From: Astrocystis sublimbata
Taxonomy: Eukaryota; Ascomycota; Sordariomycetes; Xylariales; Xylariaceae
Reading direction: 5' to 3'
Assembly: GCA_022453515.1 (NCBI GenBank)
Contig: JAJNNY010000031.1
Span: forward strand, 124,001 to 188,000
Length of the DNA stretch: 64,000 nucleotides
Notes under the pieces: generated by a model
The model's input: the letters and a program-made list of their open reading frames with translations, nothing else
What the model was told of the DNA's origin: nothing
The model's database searches: none
Shown here: positions 34,026 to 43,399 of the stretch, piece by piece
Layout of the letters: the number at the start of each line of letters is the position of its first letter
Position numbering within the stretch: position 1 is the stretch's first letter
Translations under genes and position numbers: made by a program

Positions 34026-35364
34026 TGGGTCTTACAACCAAAGAAGCATTCAACAAAGCCATCCCGGCACCGTTGAGCTAGAGTTGACTAGTTGAAACAT
34101 GGAGGAGTTGATGCACGAGAGAGAAGGCCGCGCCGCCATCAGTCTAATCCTGATAACTCTGCATGGGGCATTACTATCGACATGTCCGAGTAAAGATCGT
34201 CAGAATTCTATCAAGAGGCTTGCCTCACCATACAAACGGGATTGGTGAGCTAGGTGCGCCATTATCACCCAGGCTGTGGAACTTGACAAGGACCTAGGGA
34301 CGATCTGTCGCAACAATTGCAGCCACAAACGAGATGTTGGAGAGAAAGCTGTTGGCTGAAAGCAGAAACAAGAAGGATACGTCTGCCAAAACTGAAGGGA
34401 GACAGAAAGGAGTCTTTTGCATGGACGCAGGTTGTAGAGTAGTCATATCTGTCAACATAACAGATCATGTACTCTTGGGATGATGCATTGTATTGTACTT
34501 TCGGAAGCATTATCATGGGTGGGTACCTTTTCCACCAAAATCAAACCACGTTCAAATTTCAGATTGCCAATCATCAAATGATGTGTTCGCTGCTGTGTGC
34601 ACCACATACACAATACTAGAAATGCTCATGAATAACAATGGGCCTGGATTCATGATACTGACTGAGTCATCATCCTACGAAATCCGGCGGGATACTGAGG
34701 AGTATTATGTAAGATGGTGTAGGTCATATCGGCTTACGACTTGCATTTCGAACGAACTTCATGAACTGGTTATCAGCTTTGCCAATAAGATTCGGCAGGC
34801 AGTCCGGACATAACCTTTGTAACAAACAACCACTGGCTGGCTGCACATGCAGAAAGAAAGCCGGGTCGGATTGGGCGGGGTACGGTAGGTAGTACTATCG
34901 ACTAGAGATACCTAAGATGGGTAAGTGGTGCGCCGAGGAGCGGGATTGCGACATCAGCCGTCCGCTTTGCCTCACCCTCACCCTCATGCGATACATATAC
35001 TCATCTTTCAGTGTCATAATACTCATACGAATACTCTTATAACTATTTGGCCGTAAGTCCGAAGATACCTGGTCTTAATTTTCTGGCTATAGTCCAATCT
35101 TTGTTGATAAAATACTTATATATACTCTGTTACACCTTCGAGGTTGATTCCGCGAACCGTTATCCGTCCGGGGTAATTACGATTCCGTCATAAGCCAAGC
35201 AAGCTATTGTGAAGCTGAGAATACCACACATCACAACACAACACAACATACTTAACTTACAGAACCCACAGCAGACTATACACATAACGGTCGGGTCAGA
35301 GGCCTAATAGCTATCATTCATACCGCGTAGCCTAAGATACCCTATCATTTGGCAGCGAGCAGCC
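34026..35364. other. Intergenic region between UTP17 and the oxygenase
   Basis: It holds the UTP17 3' UTR and the oxygenase promoter. A CACAACACAACACAAC microsatellite lies near 35,230-35,250. Short ORFs (34,493-34,813, +) show no recognisable domain. Confidence 0.5.
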
Positions 35365-36842
35365 ATGTCCTTCACATCGGTCCCGATTCTCGACCTGGCG
35401 CAGTCGCGCGACCCGGCCACCAAGCCTCAGTTCTTAGCTGACCTGCGTCATGCGCTGATGGAGGTCGGATTCTTATACCTCCGGAACGTCGGAATCCCAG
35501 ACGACCTGTGGTGTGATGTGATCCGCGAAGGAAGGGGGTTCTTCGATATCCCGCGGGAAGAGAAGTAAGTTGTCATAAAAACCCGAGTTATCTTGTTCAC
35601 TTAACCGATCAAAAAGGAGGGAGAAAAGGGGGTTACGTGGTGCCCGCATGTCATATCCGCTAGATCCCGCTCATCAAGGAGAGGACATATATATCATATA
35701 TCACACATAACCTAGTGGCCCAGATATTTATTCCACCTAGATGACCCTCTCACAAAGACTAACAGCGCAACCCGATCAGACTCAAAATCGAGATGAAAAA
35801 CGCCCCCTCCTTCCTAGGCTACTCGCAGCTCTCGGCGGAAATCACAGCCGGGGCCGTGGACCACCGGGAGCAGATCGACCTCTCGACAACACACCCATTA
35901 CCAGGGCCCTCGGCGCCCATCTGGGACAACCTGCTCGCGCCGAACCAGTGGCCGTCGCCGGCCGCGCTGCCGGACTTCCGGCGCGTGTACGAGGAGTACA
36001 TCGCGCGCATGGGACAGGTCTCCATGGCCTTCACCTCGCTGATCGCCGAGGCCATCGAGCTGCCGGCGGGGGCGGGGGCCTTCGACCGATACTTTGACGG
36101 CGCGCAGCAGCAGCACAAGCTCAAGATCGTCAAGTACCCGGACGTCTCCGAGCTCGGGATCGACAGCGACAAGAACAACAGTCACAGCGACGATAGTGAC
36201 GGTAATAAGGACAAGCAAGTGCAAGGCCAGGGCGTGGGCCCCCACAAAGACAGCATGCTCACCTCGTACCTGCTCCAAGCGAGCCCTCACAAGGGGCTGC
36301 AGGTGCAGAACATGCGCGGCGAGTGGATCGACTGCCCGCCCATCGACGGGACCCTGGTGGTGGCCATCGGACAGGGCCTCGAGGCGCTGACGCAGGGCGT
36401 CTGCTGCTCGACGACGCACCGCGTGCTGTCGCCCGCCGCGGGCGCGGGCGCGCGCTTCTCGATCCCCTTCTTCCAGGGTGTGCGGGGCAGCTCGACCTTC
36501 GAGGAGCTCGAGACGATCGGCGTGGGCGAGGTCCCAGCCCACATCAAAGAGCAGCGCCGGAAGGTGCTGGAGAAGAACGGCGGACGGCGCCTCGACGATG
36601 TCGAGTTCACGTTCCGCAGCGGCGGCGTCGCCAAGACGTTGGGGGAGGCGACGCTGAGGAACCGGGTCAAGTCGCATCCGGACGTGGGCGAACGCTGGTA
36701 TCCTGATATCTTGAGGAGTATTAGGGAGCAGCAGGCTAGGGAGGCGGAGGAGAAGGCGCAAAGGGAAGGGGGAGAAGAGGGAAAGGTTCAGAATGGCGAG
36801 GGTGTTGATCTGGGCAGGCAAGCCGCTGTCAAGGCACACTGA
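35365..36842 (+). CDS. 2-oxoglutarate/Fe(II)-dependent dioxygenase, isopenicillin N synthase-like
   Basis: Two exons (35365-35564, 35780-36842) separated by a 215-bp intron give 420 residues. The N-terminal DIOX_N region starts VPILDLAQSRDPAT and contains EVGFLYLRNVGIPDD. After the intron comes IEMKNAPSFLGYSQL. The jelly-roll core carries the iron facial triad: His222 and Asp224 in GVGPHKDSMLTSYLLQ, and the distal His280 in CSTTHRVLSP. The 2-oxoglutarate-binding Arg292-x-Ser294 is in ARFSIPFF. An acidic/polar insertion of about 24 residues (194-217) sits just before the first iron ligand. The C-terminal tail is charged and helical. Family members oxidise small molecules (plant-hormone-like, flavonoid or secondary metabolites); the substrate cannot be told. 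No biosynthetic cluster surrounds it. The second exon is markedly GC-rich. A 313-codon antisense ORF here is a shadow. Confidence 0.8.
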
Positions 36843-37146
36843 GAATACAAGGCATCAACTGAGACAATTCAACATGGAACTGAAATGCATCAGTTCACGG
36901 GGTTTTCAAACGCCGAAAGTGGCTTGTTTGTCATGTATTCGTAGCTCCGTCAAATAGTGGTAATGGTCATGATATCCTCTCCCATGCGCGTCAAATGCCT
37001 AGGTATCTAGGGTTTAATCTTCGCGCTATAACACCTGTAAATGCGCCATCGCTGTCCTCTCTACCCATGGGCAGAATCTTCCCTTGTCTGTTGTGTCCAG
37101 TCTCCGATTTCCAGTTTCTCGTAACATGCTTGCAGCGAGTACAGGC
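36843..37146. other. Convergent 3' flanks
   Basis: A 304-bp gap between the convergent oxygenase and zinc-finger genes. Nothing else is seen. Confidence 0.6.
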
Positions 37147-37705
37147 TTAGGCAGCTACGTAGCCCGGGAAGCAGTCGCCCAGCGTCTTGCTGTGCTTGTT
37201 GGAAGCATGCTCGGTAAGCCTATTTAGGTAGATAACAGTGAGCTGCAGGTCGGCAAGGGAGGGAGGGATACCCCGGCTAAGGAACGTGGGATGGGAAAAT
37301 TCGGGAGGGAGACGGGTCAGAGACGTACTGAGGAGCGCGGGTGGTCTTGAGGAATGTCGACTTGCATATCGAGCACTGGATGTCCATGGCCTTCTCGTTC
37401 TGTAGGAAAGATGGAAACCCAATGTTAGCGACTGTCACATCTCAACTGATCTTGGGTATTTTTTTTTTCGCAGTGACTACCCGAACAGGTGGGAAAATTG
37501 GGAGGGTTGAAAATACTTACGACCTTCAGCTGCGACTTTGCAGCCTTGCTGTCTTTCGCATTGCGCTCACGCTTCTGCTGTGCCTTGGCGCCCTGCAAGT
37601 GAGAATAACATGTTAGCGGTCTGCGATGTACTGGTAGGCAGGCGTAGGACTTTGTGTCTTGTTCGCTGCAAAGACATGACAGTAGACAAGACGTACGTTA
37701 CCCAT
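37147..37705 (-). CDS. Small zf-met2 / 4F5-type zinc-finger protein
   Basis: Four exons (37705-37697, 37592-37521, 37399-37329, 37219-37147) encode only 74 residues. The first coding exon is nine nucleotides (Met-Gly-Asn). A lysine-rich helix follows (GAKAQQKRERNAKDSKAAKS), like the 4F5/SERF family. Then comes one C2H2-type finger: Cys-x2-Cys in MDIQCSICKSTF and His-x5-His in LTEHASNKH, ending DCFPGYVAA. This is the layout of the conserved eukaryotic At2g23090-like (zf-met2) proteins, whose function is poorly known. Introns are 104, 121 and 109 bp. Each junction keeps the frame, and the first has a GCTAAC branch site. It is divergent from the gene at 38,214. Confidence 0.8.
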
Positions 37706-38213
37706 TTTGAAGTCGGTGAGGGTTGTTCGTAGGTGAAGCTGGAGAAGGATAGGACTTGTGATATCGCGGGGCAGGTGGTCTGATTTCTGGGTATGGCGCG
37801 GGTGTTTTGTACGGGATGATCGACAGAGAAAGAAAGAATGGAGAAAAAAAGGCTGAGATGGAGGGTTCTGCGGAAAATAAATGGCAAAACGGTTCGGCTT
37901 CTGTCTGCACGCTGACTTGTGAAGATGCAACAATTATAACCAATCAGAACGATCTGCTGCTGCACTGCTTGCACTTAGTTCCCTTACTTCCTACCTTACT
38001 CGGCCTAGACCAATCCTAGATGGGCTATGGTCAGCTAGTGCTTTCCTGGTGCTGTAAGGGGTCTTCCATTAACCTTGCTTGGTTAGGCACAGAGGGGCTT
38101 CACCAAGCCTAGATCCGCGTCCTTGGTGGGGTATTCGCCTCAGTAAGTACTTAATGTATGGCGTGTCTGGCGCGCTGGCTTAAGTACATTGACAGGTCTC
38201 GTCAACTCTTGCC
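37706..38213. promoter_or_regulatory. Divergent promoter, zf-met2 gene / HhH gene
   Basis: A 508-bp interval between two start codons. A CCAAT motif is seen in TATAACCAATCAG near 37,937. TAGGT-type words are present. No other element is recognised. Confidence 0.4.
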
Positions 38214-39632
38214 ATGTCCCGAATTCTTAAACACCTTTTTCGGATAACTCAATCCAGCAGACAAATACATTTCTTCAATCGTCCATCTCAGCCCTTCCAG
38301 GTTATTCATAGGCCACTGTCATTCCCAAATTCACGCCTCCTCTACAAGAATTGTGAGTACATGATGAGCTTGTACGACTTGCACGCGTCCCTTACACCCG
38401 CCCCCTCTCACCCACCACTTACACGATTATGACCAAGACTCCCTTGCTCAGGATGGCCCCTGAGTTGCATCATGAATTTCTGTTCGATCATATCCTCGTA
38501 TTTATTTGGGGGCCAATAGCTGGCCACCGCCTGATTCGTAAATCTCACACTATGCATACTGATGTCCTCCCATGAGTGAACACAAACTAAACGATTACCG
38601 TCATGATTATAGGTACCTACCGCAAGATGGACTCTGGAGAATTGCATTCAATATCGAATATCTCTAAAGACGTCTTTGACGAATACTTGAGCACATATGC
38701 TCCACTGATATGGACCATGTCGAAAAGGAGAGGTAAGTTTGCAGAATGAGTGGTGCACAGGTTTTTCATACGCCTGAACAACATGATTGTCCGAGCTCCT
38801 TGCTGATTAAGTGCGCCTTTAGGCAAAGATAAGCTTGTTGAACTCGATAAATTTCGATATGGAGAAATGGAGGCATTCCGATCTAGCGAGCCGAAGCGCC
38901 ATATGGAACTTGACGATGTCAAGAAATTGGTAAACTGGAAGATGTGAGTGCATCCTTAGAAACAGAAGCAATCATGCGCAGCCTCTTTAACCTCTTTACA
39001 ACACTACATCGTCATGTCGTCTCACACCATATTACAGACTCCACGGGAAGTATCGCCCATCACTGATGAAGCTTGTCTCATCCAACGACGAGGAGGTTGC
39101 GAAGAAGATCATCCAGGACGCAATGGCGCAGTACTGGGTTGACAGCGATGTCATGAAAGCCATAGACGGCCTTGCCAAGCTCCGAGGTATTGGTCCTGCA
39201 ACGGCTTCGCTTTTGCTATCGATGCATGACCCCGATCGTGTCATATTCTTCTCTGACGAGGCCTACTGGTGGTTATGTTGCGACGGCAACATGCTAATAC
39301 CTATCAAGTACAACGCAAAGGAATACAAGCAGCTGCAGACTGCTGCGGAGGACTTCGCCAAACGATTGCAAGTAGGGGCGCAAGATATTGACAAGGTAGC
39401 ATACGTTATCATGAATGACATCCGTAGGCAGCCTGATTATGTTGCAGATGAACCGCCGACATTTGCAGAGAAGGTCAAGGCTACCACACCGTCAGTGAAA
39501 ATTGCGACCAGAAAGAGAGAAAGCGGCGTTAGCCAGACCACAGAAACTGCGTCAGCAAAGAGGAAAGGGGGTTCGGCAACAGACACGAATGTCGACTCGC
39601 CTCGACGCTCACAACGACTTAAGACGTCGTGA
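38214..39632 (+). CDS. Conserved fungal protein with helix-hairpin-helix motif
   Basis: Exons 38214-38352, 38613-38732, 38823-38943 and 39038-39632 join in frame to 324 residues. The core is a fungal family of unknown function with a DNA-binding-type helix-hairpin-helix, LAKLRGIGPATASLLLS (about 172-188), similar to the HhH of DNA glycosylases but without a visible catalytic region. Before it come KKLVNWKILHGKYRPSL and after it FFSDEAYWWLCCDG. The C-terminus is basic and disordered (RKRESGVSQTTETASAKRKG, ending SPRRSQRLKTS). Exon 1 is tentative: its 46 codons hold no acidic residue and look like a mitochondrial presequence. Without it, translation could start at 38,603 or 38,627, the latter giving 273 residues from MDSGELHSISNISKDVF. 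Core confidence is higher than first-exon confidence. Nucleic-acid binding is inferred from the HhH only. Confidence 0.7.
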
Positions 39633-40476
39633 GATATTCTGATTTCTTTCCTTCTATTCTTTTTTTTCGCTATTTCGTTAAGCAACGCTCAGGGGATGCA
39701 GACTATTTTTAATATTTTCGATGTGGGCCCGGGATCTGAAGATCTCCTGGCCTGATTTCCAGTCGGGAGAAAATTGATCAACTTTTATGTCCCAAAAAGG
39801 AAAACATGCCTGATGATCTCCCGCCATCCGAGGCTCGCAGGGATTAAGACATCTTCTCACATGTGTAGCACTGCACTAAGCAAGGTGTGAATCCCTCGAT
39901 ACATATCGCTATGTTTCACCAGCCAGCGACTTCAGCGAGATCATTCGTTCGAAATGCGACCGGCCACCACGTACAGTAAGCATGGAAGTCCAACTTCAAA
40001 AGAGGCTCAAATATCAAGCCAAACCACATGCCACGATACTACAGTCGTATGAGCTAGAGAGGTGGATCCACTATCAGCGAGGCTCTTCTCATGACTACCT
40101 TTCAATATTGCCATTGTCTGCTCACACCTACTACAAAAGGATAGGTAGGTAGGATTCAACTGCAGAGCGCTCGTATTCGGGGGCCGCCCCCAGCGCAGTA
40201 TTGACCGCCACCGGAGGAGATCTCCACGGGTGGAATTCCCGGCCAAGACCCGGTGCCTAGTTCAGCTCCGATGACCAGGCTCACATCATACCGTAGCATC
40301 GCAATGCCCGTTGGCTTACGCAACATGCTAAGAATACAATACGATGTCTAGCGCCAGCCTTATTTCCACAGTCCGCCGGACCAATAAAAAGAAATGTACT
40401 TCGTGAAGCACAAGTATAAAGAGACGGGCATCTATCCAACATAGCCCGCTCTGTTGTATCAACGACACCAGTCAAG
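39633..40476. other. Intergenic, includes hydrolase promoter
   Basis: Nothing coding is recognised. The right end holds CCAAT and TATA elements for the gene at 40,477. Confidence 0.6.
40381..40420 (+). promoter_or_regulatory. CCAAT and TATA elements upstream of the secreted hydrolase
   Basis: CCAAT lies at 40,381-40,385 and TATAAA at 40,415-40,420. They are 96 and 57 nt upstream of the ATG, a plausible core promoter with a short leader. Confidence 0.5.
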
Positions 40477-41895
40477 ATGTACCGCACATTCAGAATTGTG
40501 GCCGGCTTGAGCCTAATCAGCCAGTCGCTCTGCAGCCCTGTTTCGAATCAGCTAGCCATACGCGATGATACAATCGATCGATCAACGTTGAACGGCAAGT
40601 TCTTCGTTGGTTACCAAGCATGGTTCCGAAAGCCAAACGAGGGTGATGGCAACTCGCATTGGACTACGTGAGTGTAGAAATTTCTTTTCCCTTGCAAAGT
40701 TTCACTTCACTAAACTCGCGGTTAGCGACAAGCCAGAGCCAGAAGTCGGACACGTCGGCGTCGACATGATCCCAGACGTGACCGGCTATCCATCTGAATG
40801 TCTTTTCGACACCCAGTTCACTCGTCCGGACGGCCAGCCCGCCCAATTCTACAGCAACGACTGCGACGGCGTGGTGGACCTCCACTTCAAGATGATGGCC
40901 GACCACGGCATCAGCGGCGCTTTCTTGCAGCGATTCTACGGCTACATCTCCGAGGATCAGCAGGGCGATAAAGCCGGCTGGACTAACGTACGTACATACC
41001 TTCCTACCTATACCCGGCTTACGTACCACGAGAAACAACTTTAGCTGACGCCATCGTTTCGTCCACTAGATCCTCAAGGCAGCCAAGACAGCCGCAGAGA
41101 AATACGGCCGTGGCTTCGTCATCGAGTATGACATGAACGGCGCAGTGTCGGGTTCCACGAACGCCACCGCTACCTTCCTCGCTGACCTCCAGGCTTTGAG
41201 CGAAGTCACTTCGTCAATGGCCTACATGCACCACGACGGGAAACCTGTCATCGAGCTCTGGGGTCTGGGTGTCGTCTCTACCGTGACGGCGGACGATGGC
41301 GCTGCTATCGTGAAGGCGCTCAAAGCCGCTGGCTGGTATGTGATTTTAGGCGTCCAGCAGGCGTGGCGTTCCGAGCTGAATCAGGACGGTGGGTTTGGGG
41401 AGGTGTATCGTCTCGCCGACATGATCCAGCCGTGGACCGTTGGCGCTTACAGCAACGATGGCGTGAGTTTCTCCAAGATATATACCGTGGCATAATAACT
41501 AACTCCAACGATTCCAGTACCCGGGTTTCCGCAGCGGACAACAAGCCGACGACGCCTCGGCGCTGAAGGACCTCGGCATCGACAGCAGCATCGTCGTGTG
41601 GCCGGGCGGGTCCAGCAGCAACGCCAACCCCAACGAGCAGTTTGACCATTTCCCGCGCTTCAACGGCTCCTTCTACCAGAAGCAGCTGGACGGCGCCGTG
41701 TCGCTGAAGCCGACCTTCATCTTCGGCGCCATGTTCGACGAGGCGAACGAGGGCACTTCGATCTACCCCGTGCTGAAGACACAGGACTTGCCCACGAACC
41801 AGCGGTTCCTGGGCATCGACGATGATATGGAGCCCGATGCGTATCTGAAGCTGGCAGGGGATGCAGCTGGGAAGATTGCGGCGGCTTGGCAATGA
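40477..41895 (+). CDS. Secreted GH71/99-like glycoside hydrolase
   Basis: Four exons (40477-40667, 40726-40987, 41070-41462, 41518-41895) with introns of 58, 82 and 55 bp give 407 residues. A signal peptide is evident (MYRTFRIVAGLSLISQSLCS, cleavage near residue 20). The mature part is a single alpha/beta domain: GKFFVGYQAWF, VDLHFKMMADHGISGAFLQR, GRGFVIEYDMNGA, MHHDGKPVIELWGLG, WTVGAYSNDG and the C-terminal block FIFGAMFDEANEGTSIYPV. Such proteins are classed as GH71/99-like and in fungi are often labelled xylosidase/arabinosidase without proof. The Glu in DEANEGT is a candidate catalytic residue by position. It probably degrades or remodels an extracellular polysaccharide; the substrate is unknown. 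There is one potential N-glycosylation site in SGSTNATATF and another in RFNGSF. Confidence 0.75.
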
Positions 41896-43399
41896 GAGGC
41901 TGTGTGTAGATCGTGTTTGTGGTCCGGGGTGTTGATGTGACGTTGTTGTTGTAGTTGTAACCCGTTTATATGGATCAAATGAAGTACATGTAACATAGAT
42001 ATATGATATCGTAACGCCGATCTTGTTGGAGTACTTATCTACTATCAGCTCGAAGATTATTGCTTTGTTGAGTTATGTGTCCGTGAGTACGGAGTGGTTC
42101 ATCGGGTCCCAAAAGTTACGACTTTTTCAAGATTATTGTCTAGAAAATATTTCATCTGAAGAGACAGGCAATCACTAACCTGTGAACAGAAGCGAGCGGC
42201 AACCCGCACCGTCTCAAGTACGCTTGATATCAATTCAGGAAACCTCAGAACCGAAAAGCAAGCAGTCATCGATGGGAGTGGCAAAGACGGTAGCAACCCG
42301 ACGATCCAAACGAGTCAATAGATCTCCAAGCCGTACCTGGTTCCAACGCCGCTTGGTACAGGACGATATGCTCGAGCATCGCTGCCAATGAGTGCACCAT
42401 GACCCCCAGCAAGGGTAACATCTCGTCCTGCAAGGCACGCTCACCGGTGAGGGTGTTGTTTCAATAATACGGCCTTCGCCTTTATGCGAGCCCGGATTGC
42501 GCTCCGTTTGGTACTCGGTTGGCTCGGTCAGGTAATTCTCCGATAGACTCCTGGGCTGCGGCTCGACGGGCCGTGGAGGCGAACGCGCTGGAATCCGCCT
42601 TTTCTCTCTCCTACGCACTATAATCTAACACAAATTAATACACGCGGCTCTATTGTAGGGCAATGTTGGCGCCAATGCAAGTTCATATACTGTTGCTGCT
42701 GCTTCTGCCGTGTAACTTGGTAACAGGATCAATACCAGACAAGGCGGGAAATCATAAAACAATTGTCCGTCCATTGCAGTCAGTCTTCTCGGTTCCGAGT
42801 CGCTTGTGCTTGCTTATTTGCTTGCTTGCTTACACCACCAAGACAACTAAGGTTGCTGGACGTCGGGACGTCTGGCCGACGATCAAGATGTCCACTTACA
42901 TGTCTGGTGCATGGGCTCATGTCGGTCAAGTACACAACACACAACACACAACACATACACCACGACAAGTCTAGCGACTGCCACAGGCGGGCTCTAGAAC
43001 TCGTTCTTTCGCTTCGTCAATATGCAAGGTTATCAGGATCTGCCCCTGTCTTGGGTTATGCGCTCACGGTATCAATATCAGCATCAGCATGGCGTGACTT
43101 TGCAAGTGCGTCATGGACGACATCGTTCCACCAGGGATGAGCATACCGCTCGCTTCCTGGCAGATTCAAGAGATCCTGCAGGCTTATAACAGGACAACAT
43201 GATGCTCGTTCTCTTCTCGATCATTATCAAGCGGGCAGTCTCATCCCCCAAGCCATACCGAGAAAGTATCAAAGTAGTTATAATATCACAGGCAGTCGCA
43301 TAGAAAAACGTGCTCATAAACACCGTCTTTGGGCCATGCATACTTAATACATACATCCCATCTCCCCATGAATCGCCCACCAAGGCAGCACATACAACC
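41896..43399. other. Intergenic, no recognised gene
   Basis: Short ORFs on both strands (longest 42,618-42,235, minus, 127 codons) show no recognisable domain. An ACACA(A)C microsatellite lies at 42,931-42,960. Repeated CTTGCTT words lie near 42,808. Confidence 0.5.
42931..42960. repeat. ACACAAC microsatellite
   Basis: Tandem CACAACA/ACACAAC units, about four copies, in intergenic DNA. Confidence 0.6.

Noticed and set aside
35898..36839. 313-codon minus-strand ORF
   Set aside because: Shadow of the GC-rich oxygenase exon; the sense strand carries the iron and 2OG ligands.
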